DNA of 64,000 nt from Ostreococcus mediterraneus (GCA_012295225.1 WMKK01000001.1:870628-934627); one strand, 5' to 3'. Shown: positions 36,182 through 47,040, numbered from the stretch's first letter. A program made the numbers and translations. Notes: a model not told the origin generated them from the letters alone.

Positions 36182-38380
36182 TCATTTGAGTGCCGCTTTG
36201 GCGGTCGACTCCTTCAGCATCACCGTGCGATTGAGCACGGCGTGTTCGGCGGTGCTATCCTTATCAAACGTGAAGAAACCAAGACGTTGGAGCTGCACGT
36301 TCGTCGCGAGTGGCTTCGAGGCAAATTCCATCAATCCAGGCTCGAGAAGAGCTTCTTTGTGGATGATCAAAGAGTCAGGATTGATTTGAGACAACCAGTC
36401 AACCTTATCCGTCTCTTCGCCGTCTTCGTCCTCGTCGTCGACGGCGGGCGTGTCCGCGGTGGCGGCGGTGTCTTCCGTCGCGACCGTACCTTCAGCCTTG
36501 CCTGGAATTTCAACTAAGAACAGTTTGTCGTACAAGCGCACCTCGCCTTTGACGAACGCTGGCGTGGCCCAGTGTAAGATACCCTTTGGCGGTTTGGCGG
36601 CACGCGACTCCATGTCGATGGTGACGTCAATTTCGGCAACAGACCCGTCGTCGTTCTGCTTCATGCCCGTGCACGTGATGTTATAACCGAACTGCAGACG
36701 CACGGTCTTGCCTGGAGCCAACCCGTAGTAACCGTCAACGTCTGCGGTTTTGAAATCGGATTGTTCGATGAAAATCGTCGGCGTGAGGTTAATGTTGCGC
36801 ATGCCGCGTTCGGCAAACGAAGGGTGAACCGGAGCTTCGCACATGAGGTCACCACCCGGGTGATTCGTAATATTCACCTTGAGCGGCTCAAGCACGGCAA
36901 AATAGCGTGACGCGCTATCCTTTAACTCGTCACGAATCGCTCCTTCGAGACGACTCAACGGCTGCGTGTTGTCGTTTCGCGTCACGCCCAAACCCGCGCA
37001 AAAGCTGTTGATAGCCGTAGGCGTGTAACCGCGTCGACGCAGACCTTCAAGGGTGAGCAAGCGAGGATCGTCCCATCCGTTAACAATCCCCTTGGTGACA
37101 AGCGTGTTAAGTTTACGCTTACTCATGACATTGTACGTGATGTTGCAGCGCGCAAACTCCCACGTCACCGGCTTGTAAACGTCGAGCGCGTCCAAGAGCC
37201 AATAATACGACCCATTCGGCGCCTGTCGCGTTTCAAACTCCAAAGTACAGAGAGAGTGTGTAATGTTTTCCAAGCTGTCGACAAGGCAGTGTGTGTAATC
37301 GTACGTCGGGTAGATGCACCACTTGTCGCCAGAGTGAGGGTGCGTTTCGTACTTGATGCGATACGCCGCGAGATCCCACATACTCGGGATATCACTTCGC
37401 AAATCACCCTTCATGCGAAGGCAGCACTCGCCCTCTTTGAACTCACGATTCTTCATCTTTTCGAACAACTGCAAGTTTTCCTCGACGCTTGCGTTTCGGT
37501 ACGGGCTCTCCGCGCCTTCCGGAAGCGGCGTCTCGTAGCGCGGCAAATTACCTTCAGCACACATTTGCTGGAACGATTGAATCACCTTGCGCGACTTGAA
37601 GACCTCCTCCTTACTTTGAAAGCACACATACGCCTTTCCGTTTTCAATCAAATTAACAGCCATTTCATACAGTTGATCAAAGTAATCGCTTGAATACGTC
37701 GTCTTCACCGGTTCGTGTCCCAACCACGACACCGAGTCGATGATGCTATCAATATACTCTTGCTTTTCCGCCGCAGGATTGGTGTCGTCAAAACGCAGAT
37801 ACGTCTCGCCACCGTGCTTACGAGCGACGCCAAAATCAAAATACATCGCCTTGGCGTGCCCGATATGCAAGTATCCATTCGGTTCGGGTGGAAAGCGCGT
37901 CCGCCAGCGTCCGCCAGTCTCTCTCAAATGTTCCGCCATCGATTGCACAGAGTTAATCGCATAGTTCGTCGCCCCTGGCGGTAAATTCTCCTTCATCTTC
38001 GCCGTGACGTGCCCCGCACTCCCCGGTTTAGGCAAATGCGTCGCATCCAACGCGTCTTGCTTGGCCGTCGGCGCCGCCGCCGTCGGCGTCTCCTTCTTCT
38101 CCTTGGGCGCCTTCACCTTACCCTCACCCTTCACGCTCGAGTTTGCGCACATCACCTCCGCACGCTCAAAGCACGCTTTCGCCGTCGCAAAGTCCTTCAC
38201 GCTCATCGCCTCCATCCCGCGCGCGATTTCCGCCAATCCATCCGGGTCTGGGCGCTTCTTTGATTGCTTTTCCGCAGCCTTCTTCGCGTTTTTAGCCGCC
38301 GATTGCGTCACCTCGGGCGCGCCCGCACCCTCAGCCGCGCGCTGCGCGCTCGCGTTCGCGTCGGCGATTTCGTCTGGCAT
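36182..38380 (-). CDS. QARS: Glutaminyl-tRNA synthetase
   Basis: A 732-residue protein from MPDEIADANASAQRAA; the frame upstream has no ATG. The first ~140 residues are Ala/Lys-rich with a helical GLAEIARGMEAMSVKDF. The class I core has RFPPEPNGYLHIGHAKAM (HIGH motif), YLRFDDTNPAAEKQEY, TYDYTHCLVDSLENITHSL and the KMSKS-type NVMSKRKLNTLV. The beta-barrel anticodon domain follows (RNINLTPTIFIEQSDF). It charges tRNA-Gln in the cytosol; a direct GlnRS is the normal eukaryotic cytosolic route. An acidic insert (DDEDEDGEETDK) and a 3' interval of 163 bp to aspartokinase are unremarkable. The full YqeY-like N-terminal domain of many eukaryotic GlnRS is not obvious. Confidence 0.95.
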   Translation of the reverse strand: MPDEIADANASAQRAAEGAGAPEVTQSAAKNAKKAAEKQSKKRPDPDGLAEIARGMEAMSVKDFATAKACFERAEVMCANSSVKGEGKVKAPKEKKETPTAAAPTAKQDALDATHLPKPGSAGHVTAKMKENLPPGATNYAINSVQSMAEHLRETGGRWRTRFPPEPNGYLHIGHAKAMYFDFGVARKHGGETYLRFDDTNPAAEKQEYIDSIIDSVSWLGHEPVKTTYSSDYFDQLYEMAVNLIENGKAYVCFQSKEEVFKSRKVIQSFQQMCAEGNLPRYETPLPEGAESPYRNASVEENLQLFEKMKNREFKEGECCLRMKGDLRSDIPSMWDLAAYRIKYETHPHSGDKWCIYPTYDYTHCLVDSLENITHSLCTLEFETRQAPNGSYYWLLDALDVYKPVTWEFARCNITYNVMSKRKLNTLVTKGIVNGWDDPRLLTLEGLRRRGYTPTAINSFCAGLGVTRNDNTQPLSRLEGAIRDELKDSASRYFAVLEPLKVNITNHPGGDLMCEAPVHPSFAERGMRNINLTPTIFIEQSDFKTADVDGYYGLAPGKTVRLQFGYNITCTGMKQNDDGSVAEIDVTIDMESRAAKPPKGILHWATPAFVKGEVRLYDKLFLVEIPGKAEGTVATEDTAATADTPAVDDEDEDGEETDKVDWLSQINPDSLIIHKEALLEPGLMEFASKPLATNVQLQRLGFFTFDKDSTAEHAVLNRTVMLKESTAKAALK

Positions 38381-38520
38381 TTTTTCCTCGCCGTGCGCGC
38401 GCGCCACGAGCGTCGCGCTGTGCGGTGCGGGCGAATTGATTACTATTTTTCATCGCCGCGCGACCGAAGCCTAGGGCTGTGACGTCGCCAACGCATCCGC
38501 ACATTGCGCCGCGCGCGACC

Positions 38521-39138
38521 ATGGCGTCCGTGGACCACGGGCGCGAACCGTGCCCGCATAGAATATTCGACGACCTCGGCGGTGCGTTCGCCATGGGCGC
38601 CGTCGGCGGCGGCGTGGTGAACCTCGTGAAAGGGGCGTACAACTCACCGCGAGGCTACGCCCTGATCGGTGGTCTCGAAGCGATTAAACGCGAAGCGCCG
38701 AGGATTGGTGGGTCGTTTGCGGTGTGGGGAGGGTTGTTTAGTGCGTTTGATTGCGCGCTCGTGGCGGCGAGGCACAAGGAGGATCCGTGGAATCCGATCG
38801 TGAGCGGGGCGCTCACGGGTGGGGTCTTGCAATTGCGGTACGGGTTGCCGAGCGCGGCGAGAAGCGCGGCGTTTGGTGGGTTTCTGTTGGCGGTGATTGA
38901 AGGGATTAGCATAATGTTGACGCGATTAACGGCACCACCACCGGCGCCGGCGGTGATGGCGATGCCTGGCGATGTACCGGGGGGCGAGCCCGGCGCGAGC
39001 GGCGCCGGCGTGCCAGAGGAATTGGCGCAGGAGAGCGGCGGCGTTTGGGGGAGCATCTTTGGCGGAGGACGGAAAGATGACGCTGGCGCTGAGCCGAGCA
39101 TGCCTGATTTCGGCGTTGCTGGCGGCGAGTTGAAGTAG
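38521..39138 (+). CDS. TIM17: Mitochondrial inner-membrane translocase subunit Tim17
   Basis: A 205-residue protein starting MASVDHGREPCPHRIFDDLG. It contains AFAMGAVGGGVVNLVKG, IGGSFAVWGGLFSAFDCALV and FGGFLLAVIEGISIMLTRL: four short Gly-rich membrane helices of the Tim17/22/23 family, with the Arg-rich loop KEDPWNPIVSGALTGG. Order and the N-terminal EPCPHRIFDDLG identify Tim17, the TIM23-complex subunit that forms the presequence path into the matrix. The Gly/Pro-rich C-terminal tail of ~70 residues is longer than in yeast, as in plants. The upstream frame has only non-ATG starts. Confidence 0.93.
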   Translation: MASVDHGREPCPHRIFDDLGGAFAMGAVGGGVVNLVKGAYNSPRGYALIGGLEAIKREAPRIGGSFAVWGGLFSAFDCALVAARHKEDPWNPIVSGALTGGVLQLRYGLPSAARSAAFGGFLLAVIEGISIMLTRLTAPPPAPAVMAMPGDVPGGEPGASGAGVPEELAQESGGVWGSIFGGGRKDDAGAEPSMPDFGVAGGELK

Positions 39139-39259
39139 AAGCATCCATAGGTATACGTTGTGTATTAATTCTAGTGCCGCGTCGGACGGCTATTCTAATC
39201 TTTCTAATCTTGTTCTATTCATGAGCGTTTCCTCGCTCATGTCTACAGTAACAATCTAC

Positions 39260-41005
39260 CTATATCGTCGCGAACACGGTGCGAGTGCTACAACTCTTAG
39301 TCAACGCGCGGAGCTCTACAGTGTTTGCGCGAATCGTGCACACACGTCCAGACTTTGTACACGTAAACGGCGGCCGTTCGCCTCGCAAATGTCGCTCGTC
39401 GAGCTCGGCGTAATCGCCGAGCGACACGTCTTGTTCAAGCACTCGATAGGAACGCAGATGAGAACGAATTGCACTCGCATTGTGAACGTCAAACGATGCC
39501 ACGTCTGCGGCGTCGATCGGCTGGAGCACCGTCGAAGCGTTCATCCAAAACGCCTCGACGTTCCGGCACATCGGGCATCCTTTATTGGCGTTGAGCGACA
39601 TGTACGCCGTAAGGCACGCGTCGCAGAACGTGGCTGCACAACACGAGACAGATACGGCGTTCTCGTCCGTGGTGTCTTCCAAACAAATTGCGCACGACGT
39701 TGAGGCCGAGATGTCGATTAAAGGTTTTGCCGAGGTGAACATCGGCTTTCGGCGCTCCGCCGAGCTGCTCTTAAATCCAGTGGGCACCAACACCAATTTA
39801 TAATCAACGTCCGACTCGTGCGCCGTCTGACCTGGTTGTAACACTGGCGTATCGCGCAGAATGAGCGCGAGATAGCCGTCATCGTCATATGCGCGCGCAT
39901 CGACGACGGCGCGAACGGCGCTCGTATTCGGACTCGCGACGCACTTTTCGACGTTGCGCCGCAATGCGTCCAAGAGATACCGACGAGAGTCGTTCGATCG
40001 CTCTGCTTTGCGGTCAATCACGCGCACTGGGTGCTCGCCGTCGCACCAAATCGTTACTATGCATTGCCGCGTGATCACGCACACGGGAACGGACGGCATT
40101 GACCGCGAGTCCTCGTCCAGCGCTCGGCTTCTCGCCACGCGGTGCTTTGGCAACCAGCCCATGTCAATCGATATTCCTTGCATCGCCCGTCCCCGGGCGT
40201 CCCCGTCTTTGAACGAATATCTCATATGTTCGCCTCGTACCTTTTGCTCGTCAAAGTTCACAGTCACCGTGACGAATTCCACGACGCCGTCGGCGCTCGT
40301 CAAGCCCGCGAATGGCGCCAACGTCTTCGCTTCTCCAATGCCACCGCTCATTCGCGCCCGTTCGGCGTTCACCACGAACACCGCACACGGTGAAGTGTCT
40401 TTCATATCACCCGAGATGCGCCATACGGCACACGTCGCGGCGTTCCCTAGAAATTCATCGCCAGAATGGTTCCATTTCGTAGCGCTAGCGACGTAGCAAT
40501 ACTCGCCGCCCACCGTCCCGCACGCGCTCGCCGCGCACGCGCCCACGCACGGCCACGCCGTGGGAAGCGTCAAACTGCGCAAAACGGTACCAGTGCTCAA
40601 ATCGAGCACTTCTATCGCGGGCGGCGTGCCGCAGCACCGCACGACGCGATTGAGCTCGACGCTCGCGACGCACGCGTCGCACCCGCGACGAGGCGCGCCG
40701 TCGTCATCCATGTCCCACGAGCCGCGCGGTGGATCGCTCACCCACGTCGGCGCGTATGAGCGAGCATGACGCGCGCGCGGCGCGTCGCTCGCGCGTCTCG
40801 GATCGAACGCGAACGCCAACAGGTCGGCGAACAAGGCTACCGCGCCGTCCGCGTAACCGACGACGACGAACTCACCGTGCGTCGCCGCTGTTGACGACGT
40901 CGACGGAGTCGACGATGCCGACGAAGGCGACGGTGATGCACACGTCGCACTCACGCGCGCGTCGCGAGCGAGCGTGCAAAGGGCGTGCGATGATAGTTGA
41001 GCCAT
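39260..41005 (-). CDS. Beta-propeller-like protein with C-terminal variant RING finger
   Basis: A 581-residue protein. The first ~400 residues show blade-like beta strands (EFVVVGYADGAVALFADL, AIEVLDLSTGTVLRSLTL, CVITRQCIVTIWCDGEH), suggesting a WD40-type propeller. At residues ~435-480 is a RING: CAICLEDTTDENAVSVSCCA, TFCDACL and GCPMCR. The position normally filled by His is Ala, with an extra Cys just before it, so it may use a cysteine ligand or be weakly folded. A further ordered block (RVLEQDVSLGDYAELDERHL) closes the chain. It is probably an E3 ubiquitin ligase subunit; substrate unknown. Confidence 0.65.
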   Translation of the reverse strand: MAQLSSHALCTLARDARVSATCASPSPSSASSTPSTSSTAATHGEFVVVGYADGAVALFADLLAFAFDPRRASDAPRARHARSYAPTWVSDPPRGSWDMDDDGAPRRGCDACVASVELNRVVRCCGTPPAIEVLDLSTGTVLRSLTLPTAWPCVGACAASACGTVGGEYCYVASATKWNHSGDEFLGNAATCAVWRISGDMKDTSPCAVFVVNAERARMSGGIGEAKTLAPFAGLTSADGVVEFVTVTVNFDEQKVRGEHMRYSFKDGDARGRAMQGISIDMGWLPKHRVARSRALDEDSRSMPSVPVCVITRQCIVTIWCDGEHPVRVIDRKAERSNDSRRYLLDALRRNVEKCVASPNTSAVRAVVDARAYDDDGYLALILRDTPVLQPGQTAHESDVDYKLVLVPTGFKSSSAERRKPMFTSAKPLIDISASTSCAICLEDTTDENAVSVSCCAATFCDACLTAYMSLNANKGCPMCRNVEAFWMNASTVLQPIDAADVASFDVHNASAIRSHLRSYRVLEQDVSLGDYAELDERHLRGERPPFTCTKSGRVCTIRANTVELRALTKSCSTRTVFATI

Positions 41006-41137
41006 GCGAGTCGCGGTGTGTGGTCGTCTTCGCTTTTGCTTAATACAAACATTTCTTTCCAGCGGGCGCGAGAGCCTGTGCCGCGTGATAGTGATTGAAC
41101 GCTAATGATAGTGCATGTACTTGGTTTCTGCGACACC

Positions 41138-43288
41138 CTACGTTGCGTCGTCGCTCTTGATTGATTTGCGCGTGTAAAGGAACAAGTACCCTTGTCCCGT
41201 GCGAACCTCTTCATTCATCAACGCGTTGACTTCGTCGTCGTTGAAGTGCTGCCAATCGCCGTCGGTTGGGCTATCCACATCGCGCGCGCACGCGGTATAA
41301 TGTCCACTTCCAGCGTTTGGGCCGTGGTGGGTGACGACGGCGGTGAGGTCGTATAATGTGTCCAGTCTTTGCGCCGACGCCGGCGGCGTCGGGGTCGATT
41401 GTCCGCGTCGCGGCGTTCGGCGCGGCTTACTCTCCGTCGCCGCCGCCGCTGCATGCTCGCCGTCGCTCTCGCCGTCGTTGTCGTCATCATCAAATTCTGA
41501 GTACGGCGCTAAATCTAAATTATCCAATGGAAAGTCCACGTTGCTCGTAATCTTCGCCCGAGACGCGTTACCTCGCCACGTAAACCGCTTCAAATGTAAA
41601 CACAACACGGGCGGGAGCTTTCCAATTTTCGTCGACTTGGTCGCGCGCTGCACCTCGCCGCACCGTTCGCAAAAGTACCGTCCGTGACCGCTCAAGGTTT
41701 CGTTGCGCGTGAACGCGGCGAGGCATTGCTGTAACGTAGCCTCGCCGTTGGGACCTTCGCCGACTTCAGGTTCGCACGAGGGTGATACCGGCGTCGTCGA
41801 CGGGCTTCCATCGACGCCCACGACGGGCGGAATCGGCAGCGATAAGTCCAGAAACGGCTCTTTACGCACCGAAGTTGATTGGCAGTTCATGCACGTCACG
41901 CGTGTGACGGCGACACCGCCAAATATCTCCATGATTTTATCCGCGGATGGGTCCTCGCGTTCGGCTTTCGGGCGCGAGAGCGGCGACGCCGGCGAACTGG
42001 CGCGAGGCGCGTCGGCGGATGATGGCGACATCATCTCCGTAAGTTGCCTTCTGACTTCATCCGCGGTGACACCGTGTGATAATCTCGAGGGTGACGTCAA
42101 CACGCTCCCCGCAGGCGTGCTTAAATTCGTACTCGATGTCACTCGCGGTTTGTCGTCTTGGGCGTCTTCGTCTCGTCTCCGTCTCGACTTGCATGGGCGA
42201 CACGGACATCCAACTTTATGCCTCTTCGCACCCCAACGCGAGACAATGATGTACCCACCCTCGCGTTCGCCATCATCGTCTCCACTAGCGCTCGCATCAT
42301 TCTGCACCGGCGATGATGACCCAGCGTCGTCATCGTTGTCGCATTGTAAAAACGGCGCCACGCTCGGACTCGCGCGTCCGCTCCTCGACCGCGAGCTCCG
42401 CGCGCGCGTCGGCGGTTGCGGAATCCCATCCTCACACGGCGAATGCTCCTTACGCCTCGGCGTCACCACGCCACGCATCTTGACCGCATGTCGACCGCTG
42501 CTCAACTCTTTCCGCAAACGGTCGAGTAAGAAGCGCATAAACTCGTGCGCGTCTTGCTGCTCGTTGCCCGCAAACGTCGGGACGAGCGTCCACACGCTGC
42601 GGAGCAAGTCTACGGGTGGAAACGCGTGATAATCACCATCGCCTAACGTGCGTATCACGGCGCGGAGTTCTGCACAGACGTTCAGCGCTTCGCTACTCGC
42701 CATATCGGCGCGACGCTCGCGTGTCATCGCCGGCGGGCGCACGGTTATTTTCTTACGCCCGGCGGCCTCCGCGTCTGCGCCCGACGCCCGCGCGCCAGCG
42801 TTCTTCCCCTGCTCCACGCGTTTGCGCTTATGGCGCTTATACGAATCATCAAACTGTAATATATCCGTGATGGAGTCGAATGACGACGCGCGAGACGTCG
42901 TCGCGGTGGTTCCGGCGCTCGAATTCGTTGCGCGACGTCGCGCCTTTAAAAATTCAGCCGCCTCGTCAGAGAGAATGTACTCTCGAAACAATCGCACGTG
43001 CGTCAACGCCTAGACCGCGCACGCGCGAATGGGAAACGCGCGCATACAGCGCGTGGAACGTCGTCGTCAGTCGGCATTCGTATGCGCACACCGCGATCGC
43101 GGTGAGCTCGGCGCATCTTTAATGCAACGAGAGCGTCAGCCGCAACACCACGTCGTCGTCGTTCCGTCGCCCTGTCGTCGTCGTCATCGTACCTGCAGCA
43201 CGGAGTTCAAGTAACACGTGTTGGATACGTTATATAATCCCGCGCGATGCGCGTGCGGGGCGCCGATGCCGCCGCCGCTCGCGGGCAT
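41138..43288 (-). CDS. Ubiquitin-specific protease (USP/UBP family), two exons
   Basis: Exon 1 is 43193..43288 and exon 2 is 41138..43009; the 183-bp intron starts GTACGA, holds GGCTGACG and ends CTAG, joining in phase 0. The product is 655 residues. Exon 1 ends in the catalytic Cys box GLYNVSNTCYLNSVLQ, continued by ALTHVRLFREYIL from exon 2. QQDAHEFMRFLLDRL, VTCMNCQSTSVRKEPFLDLS, GRYFCERCGEVQ (zinc-binding CxxC pairs) and the His box AGSGHYTACARDVD complete the domain. It removes ubiquitin from proteins. Pattern is nearest the USP3/USP44 group, but no N-terminal ZnF-UBP domain is present. Long acidic and Ser-rich inserts interrupt the core. Confidence 0.9.
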
Positions 43289-43626
43289 GGCGACCAATGG
43301 CGAAGGCGAAGGCGATGCGGCGCGGTTTTGGATTTTTGTATTCAAAAGCGAAGACGTCGGCGCGGGTCGGCGGTGTTTGGTGTTTTTGATGTTATTTATA
43401 GAAGACAAAAGAGCTACGCATGGATGCGCGTGCACGCGTTGGGATGTCACACATGAGTGGCGCCCACAACACGCGTGAACGCATGCATGTGGTGTGTGGA
43501 TTTGTTCGGATGACGCGCGCGAGAGAGCGGGGTCGAGACCCTCAGCCGCGGGCGCGGGCGGGCGTTAAATTGTGCTTGCTTGCGCGCAGAGCTTGCTTGC
43601 TTTTATTTTAACACACGAGTGAGTGA
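43289..43626. promoter_or_regulatory. Intergenic region between the USP promoter and enolase 3' end
   Basis: About 340 bp between the 5' end of the USP gene and the 3' end of the enolase gene, both on the minus strand. It should contain the USP promoter and the enolase 3' UTR. GCTTGCTTGC and GTGCTTGCTTGCG short repeats occur near 43570-43600. No ORF with biased codons or RNA gene seen. Confidence 0.4.
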
Positions 43627-45616
43627 TTACCAAGCAATGTGCTTGTAGTTTTCACCCGCATACACAGCCTTGTCGCCGAGTTCCTCTTCGATGCGCATGA
43701 GTTGGTTGTACTTGGACAAGCGCTCGGAGCGGCACGGGGCACCCGTCTTGATTTGACCAGTGGACAAACCAACGGCGAGGTCCGCGATGAAGTGGTCCTC
43801 GGTTTCACCAGAGCGGTGGGACGCCATGATACCCCAGCCAGCCTTCTTGCACATGCCGACGGCTTGGATGGCTTCGGTGATGGTACCGATTTGGTTCACC
43901 TTCAACAAGAGGGCGTTGCACCACTTGCCGTCGATGGCGTCTTGGCAACGCTTCGGGTTGGTGACGGTCAAGTCATCACCAACAATTTGGCAGTTACCCA
44001 AAGCAGTCAAGGCCGCAGTGTTTTCGGCGTCATCTTGGTCGAAGGGATCTTCGATGGAGATCATCGGGTACTCCTTGATGAATTCTTGGTACAAGGCGAC
44101 CATTTCGGCGCCCGTCTTCTTCATGGAGCCGTCATTGTTTTCGGTCTTGAAGTCAAGATCGTAGTGGTTATCCTTGGTCAAGAATTCAGACGCGGCGACG
44201 TCCATGCCAATCTTCACCTTACCGGTGTAGCCAGCCTTTTCGATGGCTTCGACAACGAGGTCGAGACCTTCCTTGTTGTCTTGAATATTCGGTGCGAAAC
44301 CACCTTCGTCGCCGACGTTGCACGCGTCTTGGCCGTACTTCTTCTTGATGACAGACTTCAAGTTGTGGTACACTTCGGAACCCATCTTCATGGCTTCTTG
44401 GAAAGAAGACGCGCCAGTCGGCAAAATCATAAACTCTTGCATGGCGAGCTTGTTACCGGCGTGGGAACCACCGTTGATAATGTTGAACGCCGGCACTGGG
44501 AGCACCAACTTGCCATTCCCCGCGAGGTCGGCGATGTGTTGATAGAGCGGCACATCCTTTTCAGCGGCACCAGCCTTGGCAATAGCCATAGACACCGCAA
44601 GCACGGCGTTCGCGCCAAGCTTACCCTTGTTATCCGTGCCATCAAGTTCCTTGCACATCATTTCATCGAGCGCCGCTTGCTCGCGCGGATCCTTCCCCAC
44701 GAGCGCCGGAGCGATGACGTCATTCAAGTTCTTCACCGCCGTGAGCACACCCTTACCCATGTAATCCTTACCGCCATCGCGCAACTCCACGGCTTCATAG
44801 ATACCCGTAGACGCACCGGACGGCACCATGGCGCGGAACATACCCTTGTGGGTGTACACGTCGCACTCCACCGTGGGGTTCCCTCTCGAGTCAAAAATTT
44901 GACGACCGACAATCTTCGTGATCGCCGGCGTCGTGCGCTTCGCCATGTATTCAGCCTGCGTATTCGGGGACGACGCGACAGAACGCGAGAAAACGTCAGT
45001 ACGCGAAACACGACGCGCGATCGGCGAACCAGTCGCGGTCGCCGCCGACGCCGACGACGCGAGAGGGAATATTATAATCCATCGGAAACCTGACGATACA
45101 GCGATCTCGCGATGCGCACGCGCCGTACGCGCGCCGCGACGCGCTGTTCGCCGCACGCGCGCGCGCGATATATCACTCAAAATAATACACGCCCGCACGC
45201 GCGTCGAAACATCTCGCACGCGTCGCGCGCGTCGCGCGAGACGCGCCATCATTCGCGCGCGCACAGGTGCCCTATACCGCGATAAAGCGCGCACATGGTT
45301 GACGACGACGACGACGCACCATGAACGCCATCGGCTCCTCCGGGCGCGCCTTGACGGCGGCGTTTAACGCCTCCTCAACCTTCTTGGATAAATCATGCTT
45401 CTCGATGTATTCTTGGATCGTGCTCATCGTGTCGTGCGCGCGTGGTTCTGACGCCGCCACCTTTGGCTCGGCCGATGCCGCCGGTGTCGATGCCGACGCC
45501 GATGCCGCGCGACGACCACCCGCGCGCGCGCGATGGCTGAAATGTCGTCGGGGCTCGCATCGCATCCGCGCGCTCGACGACGCCGACGCGCCGGTCGCGA
45601 CTCGAGCGGCGCGCAT
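43627..45616 (-). CDS. ENO: Enolase with Dpy-30-like N-terminal extension and probable transit peptide, two exons
   Basis: Exon 1 is 45320..45616 and exon 2 is 43627..44955; the 364-bp intron starts GTGCGT, holds TACTGACG and ends CGCAG, phase 0. The 541-residue product begins [20 protein letters not shown] (transit-like), then [20 protein letters not shown] and [15 protein letters not shown], the Dpy-30-like helix found at the N-terminus of Arabidopsis ENO3. The catalytic enzyme follows: [60 protein letters not shown] and [18 protein letters not shown]. It converts 2-phosphoglycerate to PEP. An intron-internal start at 44946 ([11 protein letters not shown]) would give a plain 439-residue enolase, so dual products are conceivable. 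Targeting to the plastid is inference. Confidence 0.9.
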
Positions 45617-46047
45617 GGGGGACACCGCCTGCGGAACACAAAAGTGGATAACGTCGGCGCGACGTCGGCGCGACGTCGGCGGTTCGGGGCGCGGTGTGCG
45701 CGCGAACGCGAAGCGCGTGCGGTGTGCGCGCGTGGCGTGGCGGCGATCGGCGCGGCGCGATCGGCGGTGGCGAAGGCGGCGGAGGCGGCGGCGGTGGAGC
45801 TCGCGCGGTGGGTGATGCGCTTTTTGGGCGACGACCTGTGTGTGCGCGCGAGCGGACGTCGACGACGTCGACGACGATGGGTGATGTGGTGAGTACGCGC
45901 ACGGAGAGGCGATGGTGCGCGGCGTGCGCGTCGGTGGCGCTCGAGGCGTCGGCGGCGCGGCGCGCGCCGGCGCGCGAGGTGTGATGGGTGATGAGGACGA
46001 TGTGCGCGCGCGCGGCGATGCTGGGCGCTTCAGTGCGCGCGTACCTC

Positions 46048-46079
46048 GCGAACGGTGCGATGCGCGAACGGTGCGATGC
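46048..46079. repeat. Two-copy 16-bp exact tandem repeat
   Basis: GCGAACGGTGCGATGC occurs twice head to tail in the enolase/PMM divergent region, with partial variants (GTGCGATGCGCG) just downstream to about 46110. It may be a duplicated protein-binding site or simple slippage. Confidence 0.8.
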
Positions 46080-46217
46080 GCGCAGGTTCGATGTAGTGCG
46101 ATGCGCGCGTCCGCGAGTGTCGCCGTAGCGCGCGGCGCAGGCGACGCCAAAACGCGATGCACCGAAAAGGACAAAATAAAAGTTCCACCGCAAAAGTTCC
46201 GCCACTCGTCGACGCGC

Positions 46218-46254
<37 letters not shown>

Positions 46255-46268
46255 GCCGCCGCGCCGCC
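46218..46268. repeat. (CGC)n microsatellite in the PMM 5' leader
   Basis: A run of about ten pure CGC units, then CACCGCCGCCGCGCCGCCG, ends 35 bp before the PMM start codon. It would form a very GC-rich leader. Confidence 0.85.
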
Positions 46269-46302
46269 GTTCGCCGCGCATTCGTGTTCGCCATCGTTCG
46301 TC

Positions 46303-47040
46303 ATGTCTCGCACGCTCGCCCTGTTCGACGTCGACGGCACGCTCACCGTCCCGCGCAAGGAGGCGGACGACGTCATGAAGGCGTTCATGCGCGCGTTGAA
46401 AACCAAAGTCACCGTGGGCATCGTGGGCGGATCTGATTTAGTCAAGATCAGCGAACAGCTCGGCGAGGGCGCGGAGAAGGAGTATGACTATTTGTTTGCC
46501 GAGAATGGGCTCGTGGCGTTCAAGCACGGGGAGTTGTTGGCGAAGCAGAGCTTGAGGGCGTTTCTGGGCGAGGACAAGTTGAAGACGTTCTTAAACTTTG
46601 TGTTGCATTACGTTGCGGATTTAGATATTCCCATCAAGCGAGGGACGTTTATTGAGTTTCGTGCGGGGATGTTGAACGTGTCACCGATTGGACGTAATTG
46701 CAGTCAAGAGGAACGGGATGAGTTTGAGCGTTTCGACAAGGAGGCGGGCGTGCGGGCGAAGATGGTTGAAGTGTTGCGCGAAAAGTTTGCCGATTATGGC
46801 TTGACGTACTCCATCGGTGGGCAAATTTCGTTCGATGTGTTCCCACAAGGATGGGATAAGACGTACTGCTTGCAATTCGTCGAGAAAGATTTCGATGTCA
46901 TTCACTTTTTCGGCGACAAGACGTACAAGGGTGGCAACGACCACGAAATTTTCGAGAGCGAAAAAACCATCGGTCACACGGTGACGTCGCCGGAAGACAC
47001 CAGAAAGCAAGTCACCGAACACATTCTCGACAAGCTCTAA
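46303..47040 (+). CDS. PMM: Phosphomannomutase
   Basis: A 245-residue protein, the usual length for eukaryotic PMM. It has [17 protein letters not shown] (HAD nucleophile Asp in DVDGT), [49 protein letters not shown] and [15 protein letters not shown], followed by [15 protein letters not shown] with the metal-binding acidic residues. It interconverts mannose-6-phosphate and mannose-1-phosphate in the cytosol, supplying GDP-mannose for N-glycans, GPI anchors and ascorbate. Confidence 0.97.
   Translation: MSRTLALFDVDGTLTVPRKEADDVMKAFMRALKTKVTVGIVGGSDLVKISEQLGEGAEKEYDYLFAENGLVAFKHGELLAKQSLRAFLGEDKLKTFLNFVLHYVADLDIPIKRGTFIEFRAGMLNVSPIGRNCSQEERDEFERFDKEAGVRAKMVEVLREKFADYGLTYSIGGQISFDVFPQGWDKTYCLQFVEKDFDVIHFFGDKTYKGGNDHEIFESEKTIGHTVTSPEDTRKQVTEHILDKL

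Larger units (their letters stand above)
45617..46302. promoter_or_regulatory. Divergent promoter region (enolase / phosphomannomutase)
   Basis: Nearly 690 bp, the longest gap in the window, separating the divergent enolase and PMM start codons. It includes CpG-rich low-complexity sequence, a 16-bp tandem duplication at 46048-46079 and a (GCC)n run at 46218-46268. The many open frames over it are Arg- or Ala-biased shadows. No other gene is supported. Confidence 0.5.

Noticed and set aside
43639-45093. Long plus-strand open frame over the enolase gene
   Set aside because: Antisense shadow of highly biased codons in enolase; His/Val/Arg-rich composition with no domain.
44956-45294. N-terminal extension of enolase read through the intron
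   Set aside because: GTGCGT donor, ACTGAC branch and CAG acceptor, plus the ENO3-like Dpy-30 exon upstream, favour splicing.
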